From Blumeriella jaapii (Eukaryota > Ascomycota > Leotiomycetes > Helotiales > Drepanopezizaceae): DNA of 64,000 bases. The notes under the pieces are model-generated. The model saw only the letters and a program-made list of their open reading frames with translations, did not search any database and was not told the origin of the DNA. Of the stretch, positions 49,701 to 61,320 are shown piece after piece. Where the stretch lies: the NCBI GenBank assembly GCA_009599575.1, contig VWND01000005.1, forward strand, positions 1,550,001 to 1,614,000. The letters are read 5' to 3'. Made by a program: the position numbers and the translations under genes. The stretch's first letter is position 1; each line of letters begins with the position of its first letter.

Positions 49701-51696
49701 ATGTACTACTCCACGCGTTATCTCGCACACCGAGGCACAGCAGCAGACCTTCTCCTGCCAGATCCTCTCGCAATGTTCAAGCGCGAGAGGCTGTTCGAAT
49801 CCTCTCCACTATCTCGCGGCTGGGATTCCTTCCGTGGAGTTGCCCGCGTCGTGTATCGAAATAAATTCTACAGATTAATCTTGGTAGCTGCTTCGCTTGC
49901 TGCCGTTGGAATAGCATTATGGTTATTACTGGACCTGGGATCCCAAAAACACTACCCATTCATCGATTTGGGATATGCAAAGTACCAAGGCTTGACATCT
50001 GATAAAGGGGTCGATCTGTTTCTGGGAATGAGGTTTGCTGCGCCGCCAGTTGGTGATCTGAGATTCAGAGCACCCATCAAGCCTGAGAATGCGACCAAGG
50101 TTCAGCCTGCCACAGACGTAAGTCTTCGTTTGATTTGTTCATGTGATCAGATGTTGACCATGTGGTAGTTTGGGACTCTTTGTCTCGGCATAGAGACTGT
50201 CTACACGACTCATGAGTCGGAAGATTGCCTCTTCATCAACGTGTGGAAGCCGACTCACGCCACACCGGATTCAAAATTACCGGTCTGGGTGTTCATCTAT
50301 GGTGGTGGCTACCAGGGGCTCGCCAACGCAAACTATGATGGGTCGGCGATTGTCACTGCATCAGGCGACAACGTCGTCTTTGTCAGCTTCAACTATCGAA
50401 CTTCCGCCTGGGGATTTCTGGCGAGTGAGAAAGTCCAAGCTGACGGAAACTTAAACGTCGGGCTTCTGGATCAAAGGAGGGCGTTGGAATGGGTTCAAGA
50501 GCACATACACCAGGTGATTTGTTCCCTCTTGATGCGGCGAACAGTGGCTAATCAACTTCAGTTCGGTGGTGATCCTCAACATGTCGTAGCTCACGGAGCT
50601 TCTGCCGGTGCTGGATCTTTAGCGTTTCATCTCACAGCATAGTAAGATATCCTCACATGAAAATTGCAGGTGATATCTGACATGTGTCAGTGGTGGCCGC
50701 GATGACGGTCTGTTCGTGGGTGCAATCTTCGAATCTCCGTTCGTCCCAACCCACCCAGAAGTTTTCGATGTCGAATCGCAATTCGATCGGTTTGTCAGCG
50801 ACGCAAAATGTGCTGAGGCAACCGACCAGATGACATGCCTGAGGTCTCAACCTACATCAGTACTACAAGCTGCGAGCGCAGCATCTCCGCACCCCGGTCG
50901 GACTAATGAGCCTCTCTTTTACTGGACTCCAACCATTGACGGAGGTCTTGTTCAAGGCTATCTTTCGCACATCATAGAGGAGGGAAAGGTGATGAACGTA
51001 CCGGTCATGATCGGCGGTTTGTTGACACTTCTTCACTCTCGCTTCGCACGCTGACACTTTCCCGTAGGCGCCACCAACGAAGGGACACTCTTCGCGCGAA
51101 ACGCTACAACTCCCACGGAAGTGGCCGATTTCTTCCTTGATCAATATCCGCACCTCGGCAGCACCGACGTCGCCGCCATCAATGCCGAGTATCCGCTCAT
51201 GGACCCGCTCCCCATGCACGCTCCCTACTTCCCCTCTTTGGCAGCCGCCTATGGGGACGCGACGTTTACGTGCCCGGCCAACCGCCTCGCTATCTCACTC
51301 ACCAAGTACACTTCCCCAGCTCAAGTCTGGGACTACCGGTTCAACGTCCTACAAGAGGACTTTGTCAACTTCGGCCTGGGCGTACCACACACCTTTGAAA
51401 CGCTGGCCATCTGGGGGGTAGAAAGCGCCTATGACCCCAACCTGCAGACCAGCTATACGACGTACAACAAGAACATCGTTCCGGTGGTCATGCATTACTT
51501 CATCAGTTTCGTGAGGGCACTGGACCCGAACAAGTTCCGCTACAAGACCGGTTCGCCGGAGTGGAGCAATTGGGGTGAGGGTGGTGGGAAGAGGCTGGTC
51601 TTGGAAACTAATAGGACGAGAATGGAAGACGTGCCTGAGGACCAGGGAAAGAAGTGTGAGTTTTGGAAAGAGTTGGCGGGTAAAATGAAGCATTGA
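49701..51696 (+). CDS. Membrane-anchored type-B carboxylesterase/lipase, 598 aa
   Basis: An alpha/beta-hydrolase of the COesterase family. Exons: 49701-50117, 50169-50513, 50562-50641, 50691-51016, 51068-51696 (sum 1797 nt). The N terminus is cytosolic-like and is followed by one hydrophobic anchor (FYRLILVAASLAAVGIALWL, about residues 55-75). This predicts a type II membrane protein or an uncleaved signal rather than a freely secreted enzyme. Family landmarks: 'YQGLTSDKGVDLFLGMRFAAPP', 'SEDCLFINVWKP', the oxyanion-hole 'FIYGGGY', 'FVSFNYR', and the nucleophile elbow GASAG with Ser about 268. 'GGATNEGTLF' across intron 4 carries the acidic-residue region. The C-terminal part has 'YISF..ALDPN' and 'W' motifs. 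Substrate unknown. The upstream frame is open to 49623, but the Met at 49701 gives the expected layout. Confidence 0.92.
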
Positions 51697-53025
51697 ACGT
51701 ATTCTTAGCGCGGGGCCTACATCGGAAGGCTGGACATTGGTTTATGAAACTCAACACCCGCAAGTACCTTTATAGTCAAGTTAATGATACCAGAACTAGA
51801 GCCAGAAAATAGGATGGCAAACGGATCTAATGCCATAGATTGGCAACATCAAAGTCCCGGTGCTCGTTATGGCAAGCCCAAAGTGGTGGTTAGATCACCA
51901 TGCTCTAAAAGACTCGTGTTGTGGCTAAACTCGGTCGTGATAACAGCAGAAAAGCTACCTACCTACCTAGGTTAAAAAGTAGGCTTTTCCATTAACGAGA
52001 TCCCGACTAGCATTCTTGCCCCTTCGTGCTTGAAATGGGCTCATTGCATGCTCTGTACTGGATAGCAGAGACCCAGGCTTACAACGGGGTGTTGAAAAGC
52101 TCCTGGACTGCTTTTTGCTGAAAGGATCCGGACGGCGAGGACCAAAGGTAACAAGCATGGAAACAGCGCAGCGCGGAGTGACCCGAGAAGAGAAAGGAGG
52201 AGCCGCAGCCTTTTCCGAAAAGCAGCAACCTGAGCTTCCGTTCTAGCTGGCGTCTCTGGCCCAGGAGGGGCTTTTATCAAGGCTTGAAAAGACGGATCTC
52301 ACGCGTTTCTACATCGCTGGCGGCGATGGGCTCGGGTACAGCTTTCACTGCGTTGCGCCTTCACCCATTCTCGGGAGGAGACTCTCGCCATTTACGGTGA
52401 AGTAAGTCATACATACATAAGCTGCTGCCCATAACCCTTCTGGACCATGGTGTGGTAGCATTCGCATACACTCATTCTCACGCTTGTTCTTCCACACATC
52501 ATTAAGCCCTCTCTCTCTCTATGGGGGCAGTATTGAAGCTTGTAAGCGATACTCCTAATAAATAGTAGGTGAACTCGCCTGCTCACCTATTCCACCGGCG
52601 CGTCTTCTTTGACGTATGCTTCACCAGATCAAAGTCCCTACTGTTACTCGAGGAATCTATTCGGCTGGATACTCGCCTCTAGCGTGATGTTGATGTTGAC
52701 GTACGAGTACCCGGGGGACGTGAACAAACGCTGAGTCCACGCATCGATTAAATCGAAAGTACAAGGGCGAGACAGACCGAGGCTGGTTAGTTTAACAAGC
52801 CGCAGAGCAAGTCTGGAGAAATGATATACATTGAAAGAGAGCTTTGATAGTGGAGTTTGCTTGCTACACTCTCACTCAAAATGATGTACAGTACCTAGGT
52901 ACAGTACAGTTTGTTAGGCGCACGGACAAACTGTCCCAATCCACGCCCCAGCAGCGATATTTCCCCATAACATCCCCGCGTTCCTCCTCCAGAAATCGAC
53001 GACCGATGACTTGCGGACAGGTGCC
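51697..53025. other. Intergenic region; nothing recognised
   Basis: 1.3 kb between same-strand genes. CTACCTACCTAGG occurs at 51957-51970, and a GTACAGTACCTAGGTACAG motif, partly palindromic, at 52886-52906, about 120 bp before the ARV1 start. No coding sequence was identified. Confidence 0.5.
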
Positions 53026-54015
53026 ATGCCCATCTGCATAGAATGTCGCTATCCAGTCAAGGCCCTCTATACCGACTACTCGGGCGCCGACGACAAGTCC
53101 AGCGGCCACGGGGTGCGGCTCACGGTCTGCAAGAACTGCGGGCGCTTCTGCGATAAATACGTCGAGCACGACCATGTCGTCCTGTTCATAGATCTGGTCC
53201 TGATCAAACCGCAAGTATGTCTCCGTAGCCTCTCAAGAACGTCGGGATACGAAGGGTGTTGATGCGGGAAGGTATATCGGCATCTGCTGCACAACACGCT
53301 GATGCGGGAACACGATCAATTCGACGTAGGTTCCTCTCTTTCCCCCCCCCCATCCTCGAAACCGAGAAGACCGACTGATCAGGTACGCACGTAGCCATCC
53401 ATCATCCGTCTCGGGATCCTGCTGCTCCTCTTCGACGTCTACCTTACATGGGCGCGCATCGAGAAGCAAACCTCGCTCGCGCCCCAGACCGCAGACAACA
53501 ACTTCCTGCGCCTGGCCGCGCAGCCGATCGTCTGCCAATACATGTTCTTTCTCGCGCTGTGCGCCCTCTCCTACCTCGCCTTCCACCTCTCCATCCGCTT
53601 CCTCACCAGCTCGCCCCTCAGCCCGCTCGTCCTGTGCGGCCTCATCCCGCGGTACTCGCGCCCCAACAGCGTCAGCACCGCCCTGCTCGTCTCCTCCTCG
53701 ACCAAGCTGTTCCCGATCCTGATGGTGATCTGGGAGTACGACGTCCCGGCCGCGGCGAGGAGCTTGGGGTGGGCCGTCGTGGCGAACAATGTCGAGGCGC
53801 TGAAGATACTGCTTGATTGCGGGTATGGGACGGCGGCGATCCTGGCGGCCGTGGGGGGCATCAGTCGCTGGATGGTTGGGAGGGGAATTCTGTGGATGGT
53901 GGGCTTGGATGGGGTTGATGGAGTGGGAGAGTCGGGCGTTGCAGCTGATGGGAAGGCATTGTGGGCGTTGCTTGAGTTTGGCAAGGAATGGGGCGGACGG
54001 TTAGGGTTGGGATAG
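53026..54015 (+). CDS. ARV1: Arv1 sterol/lipid homeostasis protein, 287 aa
   Basis: Arv1 is an ER/Golgi membrane protein involved in sterol and sphingolipid distribution and GPI precursor handling. Exons: 53026-53214, 53272-53325, 53395-54015 (sum 864 nt). The N terminus is the Arv1 homology domain with a zinc-ribbon: C4-x2-C7 (MPICIECRYPV) and C35-x2-C38 (VCKNCGRFC), then 'DKYVEHDHVVLFIDLVLIKPQVYRHLL' (quoted in part), which spans intron 1. Several hydrophobic segments follow ('LGILLLLFDVYLTW', 'FLALCALSYLAFHLS', 'KLFPILMVIWEY'). 'CGYGTAAILAAVGG' near the end is typical. The Met at 53026 is preferred over one at 53011 because Arv1 proteins begin just before the first Cys pair. It is convergent with the V-ATPase e gene. 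Confidence 0.94.
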
Positions 54016-54301
54016 AGGGAAAATGCCGAATAAAAGATCTTGACCAAGTCTTGTCTCGCATGGATTGCCGTGAAGCCTCCCGCCGATTCGTACTTGTCTA
54101 ATCTTCAGGTTGATGTGTCCAAACTTCAATTCGTACCTCTCGATCTGGATCCTGAGCAGCACTTCCAAATATATGTTCCATGTCAATATACATGTAGCCT
54201 CTTTGGCCCATTCCCTAAACGCCAAAGTCGTACACCCTGCTCCCCCTCTCTTCCCTTTCATCGATCACCGGCCCTCTCTACTACTTCATTCCATCCCGCA
54301 T

Positions 54302-54766
54302 TTAACGTCCCACAGTATGATTCCTCAGTCCCGACGCTCGCGGTTCAATGAGAGGGTGCCATTGCGCGAGGAACGTAATCACTATCCACACCCATCAGCA
54401 CATATCCTTCAAGCCCAGGAATACAAACCGAAGAAGGAACACATACCCCACATAAGATAGCAACTCGCAAAGGAGAGGAGCAGAGAGCTGCGCCAGATTC
54501 TACCAACTGTTAGCCCAGCCCGCCCCTGGCACACGAACCGCCTCCGAGCCGCGGATGCTGGGAGTAGGCAGGGGAGAGAGAGGGCGTACGTCTGCGTCTC
54601 GCCCTTGGGAGAGAGGAACCAGCCTGCGACGCTGGCGAGGATGACTACCACGAGGCCGATGATGATGCTCCAGCTGTGATGGGGAATTGTGTTAGCCGTT
54701 TCGATCGCTGGAAGCGGGTTCGCGTTATTGGAGATGGAAAGGGAGGATAGATTACCCGTTCGCCAT
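54302..54766 (-). CDS. VMA9: V-type ATPase subunit e (Vma9-like), 75 aa
   Basis: A small hydrophobic subunit of the membrane V0 sector of the vacuolar proton pump. Exons: 54766-54756, 54673-54590, 54499-54447, 54381-54302 (sum 228 nt). The spliced start MANGWSIIIGLVVVILAS, then 'VAGWFLSPKGETQT', 'WRSSLLLSFASCYLMW', 'ITFLAQWHPLIEPR', matches the two-helix layout of the family throughout. The first exon is only 11 nt. Splice sites are consensus (GTAATC, GTACGC, GTATGT donors; GCTAAC branch sites). No single open frame shows the whole protein, so gene finders may miss it. Confidence 0.93.
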
Positions 54767-55041
54767 GTTCGTGAGGTTTGGGGAGCGTGTGGTTGGAGCT
54801 TGGGTGCTGGTGTTGTGCTTGTGGTTACTCGCTGGTATCAATGGAAGGGCAATTAGTCGTTGTTCGAAGCTGGGTCGCTTACGTCAGCGTGCAGGTCTTG
54901 GTTTGGTCCACCATCCTTGTCCTTTCTCTCCCTCGCTTCGAGCCTGACAACTTCACAACACAGACTTGTGATTCAAATCTTTGGTTTCTCAATCATTGTT
55001 GGGAAATGGGTCGTTGAAATTCTCGGCGTCTATTCGGTCAT

Positions 55042-56015
55042 CTAGTTTTCAAAGCTCAGCCCGGCCTCCTTTCTCACGGCCCCATAAATGGCAGCAATAT
55101 CCCCCTTCTCCCCTCGGTGCTCCTTCACCTGCTTCAGATGCTCATCCGCAACCTCCACGTCCCTCATCCTCGTCCCGGCACTTTTCGCGAGCGCCATTGC
55201 ATGCCTGGCATCCTTCCTTGCCAGATCGACCGCAAACAGCGGCTCCTCCCTCTTGTGATAATCTCCGCTCAACATGCGCGACGAGTAGGCTGCGTATGGG
55301 CCCGGGAACATCGTCTCGACGAACTGATGCAGATTCTCGCTTCCCAGTCCCGACTTCTCGGCTAGCACGTGGCCTTCGGACAGCGTCTCGACCATGTTGA
55401 GGATGAACGTGTTGCCGATGACTTTGAGGAGCAGAGCTTTAGCGAAGGGCTGGTCCGAGAAGTCGATGTGGGCGCGGCCCATGACGCCTTTGCAGTACGG
55501 CTTAACTCTCTCGACGCTTTCCCTGGGTCCGGCGAGCACGCAGACCAGTTGGCCATGGTCAGCCATTGCGGGGGCACCGAAGACGGGACAGGCGACGAAG
55601 GAGGCACCGGCGGAGGTGACCTTCTCGGCCAGGGCTTCTGTGGTCTCCGGGTGCACTGTGGAGCAGTCTACAAAGAGCTTGCCTTTAGCATCTCCCTGAA
55701 GAGCGGCGTCGATGGTGGAGTTCACGGCATCGTCGTCTCCCACGCAGGTAAAGATTACATCAGACTTAAGAACGAGGTCTGAGATAGAGGTAGCGACGGT
55801 AGCTTTCCCAGATGGTAGGGAGGCGCTGAGATCTGTGGCGCGCTGTGAGGTGCGGTTATATAGTATGAGGGGCTTGTCGAGTTGGCCTTTCTCGACGAGA
55901 TTTTTGCACATGCCCTGGATTGGATAAGTCGATTGATCCAGATGATGGAGTGGGTGTTGAGTGAACGTACCCTGCCCATATTCCCGAGGCCAATCCATGC
56001 TAGTTGAGGTGCCAT
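55042..56015 (-). CDS. NAD(P)-dependent beta-hydroxyacid dehydrogenase (3-hydroxyisobutyrate dehydrogenase/GLYR-like), 305 aa
   Basis: An oxidoreductase of the 6-phosphogluconate dehydrogenase superfamily. Exons 56015-55971 and 55914-55042 (918 nt; 56-nt intron with donor GTACGT). The N-terminal Rossmann motif is WIGLGNMGR (residues 7-15), interrupted by the intron just after it. 'LILYNRT' marks the end of the second strand, 'VIFTCVGDD' the fourth, and 'LFVDCSTVHPETT' is the substrate-binding motif. 'PVFGAPAMADHGQL' follows, and Lys in 'LLLKVIGNTFILNMVE' sits where the catalytic Lys is found. 'FPGPYAAYSSRMLSGDY' and 'DLARKDARHAMALAKSAG' belong to the C-terminal helical domain. No mitochondrial presequence is seen, so it is probably cytosolic. 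The exact substrate is not predictable. Confidence 0.93.
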
Positions 56016-57224
56016 TTTGAAAGAATGTCGTTCTGAGGACAAGCTTTCGGAGGAGACGTACCGTAGTAGTAAGAGAGCGGTATGTTAGAGAAGACTTGGT
56101 AAGTATATGAGGGGTAGAGGTGCCAAATGAAGCTTAGGGTGAAAACCATCAATTGGATGAAGCGTTGAACGTAAAAACAAATCAACCGGTGCTAAGCGAA
56201 GTGACTACATGAGTGCAAAAAAGTGCAAAAAAGTACAGCATCCAACTGAAAACGACGAAAACCCCAACCAGCTCCGAGAGAGCTTGAAAAAACGAGCAAA
56301 AAACTAGGCCAATGGACAGAACCGCAAAAACTCAGACATCAGCCCATTTCTGGGGTGTATCTTTAGAAAACCCCCCGGACGGGATTTTTGAAGCATCGGG
56401 ATTGGCGTAAATCGGGATTGGCGTGATTTGGTGATGGCACAATCGAGCTTCTCCCAGATACCCCCAGAGCTCGCTCTCATGTGACCATCAAGGGAGGGTT
56501 GTTTTGAGTGAATGATCAAGGCCATTCAGAGCCATGTAAGCATGCCAGGATGGCGAAAGAAAAGTGTTCAACTGAACTTATATGGCTTTAATGAAATTTG
56601 CGAGCAGTGCGGTTGGCGTTGACCGGACCTACAGTAGTACTTGTTAAGTCCTAGACGACGCGCATCAACTGCTCCACGGATGCCGAGACGAACCGAGGAT
56701 GGATGCCGACAAGTATTAACTTCCACTCAACCTGCTTGTTCCTGAAACTTCGTTGGGATCACAAAATGGTGATACAGTAAAGACTGGTCGAAATCATGGT
56801 GTGGAATCTGTATGGTTTCTAGCTCGAGTGCGAGGACTCTTTGATAGGAGATGCAGACACGCCGGCGGCGCGCTGCCACGTGACATCATGTGACCGTTGT
56901 ATCTATGGGTTATGCCCATTGACTTGAATCCTGACGCACCAAAACTCCTTCAATCTGTTTATCTATGTGTAAATAACCATAATAAATGTATTCATTTAAA
57001 TACGAAACTTTTGCCTCTGCTATTAAGTTCTAAGCATGAAGCTGCGATAACGATAGGAGCGGAAGATTATCCGAGCCGTCAAATTTATTAAACACTCCCC
57101 TTCCCCCACTCCAGTCACAGGCACAGCACAACTCAAAGAAATCCCTCTTCCCTCACCGTCCCGTTCTGCAAACCCATAAAACCCCCATGGACCCGGACGG
57201 CGACATCCTCGTGCAATATGCAGG
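56016..57224. other. Divergent intergenic region between the dehydrogenase and N-acetylglutamate synthase genes
   Basis: About 1.2 kb with both promoters. No conserved coding sequence. Short open frames at 56304-56525 and 56897-57091 are unrecognised. A short upstream ORF of the synthase mRNA begins at 57187. Confidence 0.5.
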
Positions 57225-57243
57225 ATGTTTTTGCAACAACTAG
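57187..57243 (+). CDS. Upstream ORF overlapping the N-acetylglutamate synthase start, 18 codons
   Basis: An ATG at 57187 in the context CCCCCATGGA opens an 18-codon frame (MDPDGDILVQYAGCFCNN) that ends at a TAG at 57241-57243, beyond the main start at 57225 and in another frame. Ribosomes translating it would bypass the main start unless they reinitiate or leak. It has no resemblance to the arginine attenuator peptide known from carbamoyl-phosphate synthetase leaders. Translation is inferred only from position. Confidence 0.4.
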   Translation: MDPDGDILVQYAGCFCNN

Positions 57244-59532
57244 CCTTGAAACAGGGCAGACCAGCGGGTGGTCGTAATGTGAGTCAACACCATGCCGGCG
57301 GTGTGTGCAAGAGCTAACACGAGGAGATTCAGTGTTGGCAGCAATGCTCTGGAAATGGTTTTGGGGGCGCTGTGGGGGATAGAGGGAGGGGTTATGCGTC
57401 TAAGGGGAAACAGGAGAGTCAATTGAAAGAGGCGCTGGCGAGGGAGCATGTCAAGGACTTGGAGAACCAGGAGAGGGCCAAGAAGAAAGCCAAAGCTCTC
57501 GAGAAGGTTCACTCTTTACCCCTTCCCTCCTTGCAAACGAGACGTTGATGAGAACCAGGACTTCTTCATATCGGTCCTGGGTTCTTCGGCCACGAAGCGC
57601 GAGGCTAGGTCCTACATTCAACGCTTCACTCCCCGAGAAGAAAAGCCTTTCACCCCGGCGAGCCCTGAGCCTGTGGCTCCGTCGCAACCTTGCGGCGTTA
57701 ATCTGGGAGGCTTCTATGGATCTGCGGCTGTAAGAGGCAGTCCAAGGTTTGTGCAACAGCCCGAGAAGCAGGCGAGGGTTGCTGCTGAGCCACAGTTGCA
57801 TGTTGCGTTGGTCAAGATTCGGGCACCACAAACCTTGGACGACAAGACTCTTGACGGTATTGGGCGGACACTGGCACAGCTTGCTCAGCTGGGATTGGTC
57901 AGTGCAGTGGTGGTCGATTGTCATATCTCGGGGCGGCCGTCAGAAGAAGGGATAAGGAGTAAGGACTGGAAGGTAGTAGAAATCGAGCAGGCGAATCGCC
58001 TGATTGCTGCTATCGACACAAATGGAGATCCGGGTGCGAGGCTTGTGGACAATGTTATTGGGGTTGCCGAGGAGCCTGCGACGCCTGAACTCGGGCATAT
58101 GAGAGCGCATGTGTCGAGCAGGGAGCTGTTGATGATCCCGTTGAGGCGGAACATAATTCCGGTCATTCCTTCAATCGGATATTCGGATGCTGCCCAGACT
58201 GCAATATGGGTTCCAGCTACGGATATCGTGCTGGCTCTTACGAGAGAATTGGCGGCGCTGCCTTCAACGTCGTTGACTGACGAGAATTCCATGGCTGTGC
58301 AGGATGACTTGCAGGCGTTGAAGAAGGAGGTCTCCTTAGATCGGCTAATCGTCCTAGACCCGCTCGGAGGTGTGCCTTCGACGGACCGGGAAAACGGCTT
58401 TCACGTCTTCTTAAACATGGAGCAGGAGTTTGAGCCGACTAAGCAGAACTTGCTCAAAAGACTTTCTCCGCACATCGACAACCGCTCGCTTCAGGCTTAC
58501 ACGAAGAGTGAAAGCTCATCGGACCTGGACCTAAGCAACCCTTTTTCAAGATTTGTTGAAGCTGAGTTTGGAGGACCGAAGCCATCAGTTGCCACTCCTA
58601 GTGAGAGAACGACGGTGAACTCAAGAGATGAGAATTGGTATCATCTGCGAAAGTTGCAACTAGTCCGCTCTGTCCTGTCTATGCTTCCGCCCAGCTCGTC
58701 TGCTCTATTGACGACACCAGATGAGGCAGCGAACTCTAGCAACGACGCTCCCTTCCAGCCTGCGAGAGTTGGAACCAGACGCCAACGAAACCCGCTTATC
58801 CATAACCTTCTCACGGACAAGCCTGTGTTTTCTTCTTCTCTGCCAGCAGGACGTCTGGGTCAGCAGACTGCCCCCGCCGAGAAATTGTCACCAGCACAAC
58901 GTATGACGCCAACCACCTTTGCCAAACATGGCATGCCCGTCTCTGTCTTCCCGGACCCCAAAATTGCTCCCTGGCAACCGCCAATCCCAGGTCAGCCTCA
59001 CCTGACATTAACGGACTCTTCAATCGATCTCCCTCGTCTAGTCAATCTAATTGAGGATTCCTTCGGCAGAAAGCTCGATGTCGAAGGCTACCTCAAGCGG
59101 GTAAACAGTCGCATCGCCGGCGTAATCATAGCAGGGGAATACGAAGGAGGTGCTCTCCTCACCTGGGAAATCCCCCCAGGAGTCACCGACGATGGCTCCC
59201 CATCAAGTCGCGCGAGAATGGTTCCTTACCTCGACAAATTCGCTGTCCTCAAAAGAGCCCAGGGATCCGGCGGCGTAGCAGACCTGATCTTCAAAGCCAT
59301 GGTTCGAGACTGCTTCCCGCAAGGATGCGTGTGGCGATCTCGAAGAAACAACCCGGTCAACAAGTGGTATTTTGAAAGGTCGAGGGGGACCTGGAAGGTG
59401 CCGGGGACGGAGTGGACGATGTTCTGGACAACGCCAGATTTGAGCTTGGAGGGCAGGCGGTTTGGAGATTATGAGGGGGTTTGCAAAAGTATCGAGCCGA
59501 GTTGGGCAGACAACAAGCAGGTTTTAGAATAA
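57225..59532 (+). CDS. ARG2: N-acetylglutamate synthase, mitochondrial (fungal ARG2 type), 735 aa
   Basis: Makes N-acetylglutamate from glutamate and acetyl-CoA, the first step of arginine synthesis, in mitochondria. Exons: 57225-57278, 57333-57506, 57553-59532 (sum 2208 nt). The start MFLQQLALKQGRPAGGRN plus the next Gly/Arg-rich stretch looks like a mitochondrial presequence. 'SVLGSSATKREARSYIQRF' is the family's N-terminal signature. A degenerate amino-acid-kinase-like domain follows ('LDDKTLDGIGRTLAQLAQLG', 'VVVDCH', 'RNIIPVIPSIGYSDA'). The C-terminal acetyltransferase domain has 'LVNLIEDSFGRKLDVEGYL', 'VIIAGEYEGGALLTWE', 'YLDKFAVLKRAQGSGGVADL' and 'WRSRRNNPVNKWYFERS' (partly quoted). Intron 2 (46 nt, acceptor GATGAG) is weak; a one-base indel is the alternative. 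An overlapping uORF precedes it. Confidence 0.93.
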
Positions 59533-60025
59533 AGGAATAGAAAGGTTGGCCCACCGGTAGGTACATCAAGACTTTGGGTAGAGTTCGGAGAGGCGAATTT
59601 CTCAGTGGCTTAGCCAGATCCTTGTCAGGATCAATCGCATCTTGAACAGATGAGGAATCCAGAGGGTTGTCCATGTGTTGCGAGATATCTACGGAGTAGA
59701 TATGGTGGTGGTCGGGGCAAATACCTTTTGCTACAAACCGGAGAGATGTTGGGCTTTTACCCATTTCAGAAGCGATTTTGAATATTTGATTCCGTCGAAT
59801 TCCAAAAGCCTCTCACCCTGATAGGGCATAGCAGCTTACGTATTGTACTGTACGGTCGGTCTTCGTAGATCTCGATGGCTTACTTATCACGTGCGAAAGG
59901 TGGGGAGACAAGGGACCAATTCGAGCTTTATCAAAACTACTCTGTACGTCCCTCATAAACACAACTTTACCACTCCCTTTCGCCCACATCTGCCATCACC
60001 CACACTTCGCGCCACACTCTTCAAG
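59533..60025. other. Intergenic region between ARG2 and the BAR gene
   Basis: About 490 bp between same-strand genes. A TATTGTACTGTACGG motif lies at 59840-59854, about 180 bp before the next start. No gene is seen. Confidence 0.5.
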
Positions 60026-61320
60026 ATGGATAAAGTATCGGCTTTCGGAAAGAACTTTACGTACGTCCTCCTGCATCTCTAGAGTGCAATCATCAGCGGA
60101 ACCTCTTGATCTATTTGCTGGTAAAGCTGTACGAGTCTAATACCAGTTTCACAGGGCCTCTTTTACCCCGTTCGCCGCTCGAACACAGCAGTATGTCAAG
60201 GAGCAGCTTGGGCAAGCAGAAGACAAGGTTGGTGATTGTATTGCTGGATAGTGCAACAAGCAGCTGCTGACGACTGTCTACAGACCCAACTCCCTCCCGA
60301 TTACATTGAGCTGGAGAAGAGGGTCGATGCCTTGAAGCAGGTTCACCAGAAGATGCTGCAGGTTACGTGCGTATCATTCCATCCAAACTCTCTCCCAGAT
60401 CGTCTGTCTGACATCTCTGCCCCTCTAGGTCACAATACCAAAACGAAGCCTACGATTATCCCGCAAACATCAAAGAGTCCTTCAGCGATCTGGGCCGCAC
60501 CGTCAGCGAGAAAGTGCAGCTTCTCTCGTCAGCCAGCTCCCCCGCCGAAGCCCAAGCCGCACTTACGGCCCCTCCCTCCGCAAAGCCCCAACCGAAGACT
60601 TTCAACCATGCCATTGCCCGCGCCTCTCTCGCCAGTAGCCAGCTGCTCCAACAACAACATTCTGGTGCGGGTGAGGATCCTCTATCCACGGCCCTCGAGA
60701 AGTACGCCTTAGCCAGCGAGCGTGTCGGAGAAGCCAGACTCGCTCAGGACTCCCAGATCCAGAGCCGTTTCTTGGCCGGCTGGAGCACGACGTTGAACAC
60801 CAACTTGATGTTTGCTACCCGCGCTAGGAAGAACGTCGAGAACTCGAGACTCATGCTGGATGCTGCGAAGGCGAAGGCAAAGAATCCCGGATGGCACCTC
60901 CCCGGCCAGACGGCCAAGACTACTAGCTCAGTTGAGCACGAGGACCCGTCTGAGGAGGCCAGAGTGGAGATTGAGCAGGCTGAGGATGAGTTTGTGGGCC
61001 AGACCGAGGAGGCTGTTGGGGTCATGAAGAATGTGCGTACCAAGCGCGCACCAATCGCTAACTCATTGCAAATTTCAGTCTAACGAGACCAGGTCCTTGA
61101 TACTCCCGAGCCCCTGCGCAACCTGGCAGATCTCATCGCCGCGCAGCTTGAGTTTCACAAGAAAGCCTACGAGATTCTGTCCGAGCTCGCGCCCGTCGTT
61201 GACGGCCTCCAGGTTGAGCAAGAAGTACGTCGTTCCGGGGATTTCACTGCCTGATGATGGGGCCGGAATGCTGATGAGGCGAAAATGCAGGCCAGCTACC
61301 GCAAGAGCAGAGAAGCGTAG
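60026..61320 (+). CDS. BAR-domain protein (fungal Gvp36-like), 318 aa
   Basis: BAR proteins bind and bend membranes in endocytic and Golgi traffic. Exons: 60026-60060, 60155-60227, 60284-60366, 60429-61032, 61093-61224, 61291-61320 (sum 957 nt). The start MDKVSAFGKNFT leads into 'FAARTQQYVKEQLGQAEDKT' and 'LPPDYIELEKRVDALKQVHQKML', the entry helix of the family. 'YDYPANIKESFSDLGRTVSEK' follows, then long amphipathic helices ('KYALASERVGEARLAQDSQI', 'TTLNTNLMFATRARKNVENSRLMLDAAKAK'), an acidic linker, and 'QLEFHKKAYEILSELAPVVDGL' near the C terminus. No membrane segments or other domains are seen. All splice sites are GT-AG with good branch motifs. Confidence 0.92.

Noticed and set aside
57187..57243. 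Arginine attenuator peptide
   Set aside because: The uORF is the right size and in an arginine gene, but its residues do not match the known attenuator peptide and it overlaps the main start, unlike that system.
57507..57552. A further homopolymer frameshift in the N-acetylglutamate synthase gene
   Set aside because: A 46-nt GT..AG intron in phase 0 explains the frame change and gives a full-length protein, so I kept the intron; the acceptor is weak, so the question is not fully closed.
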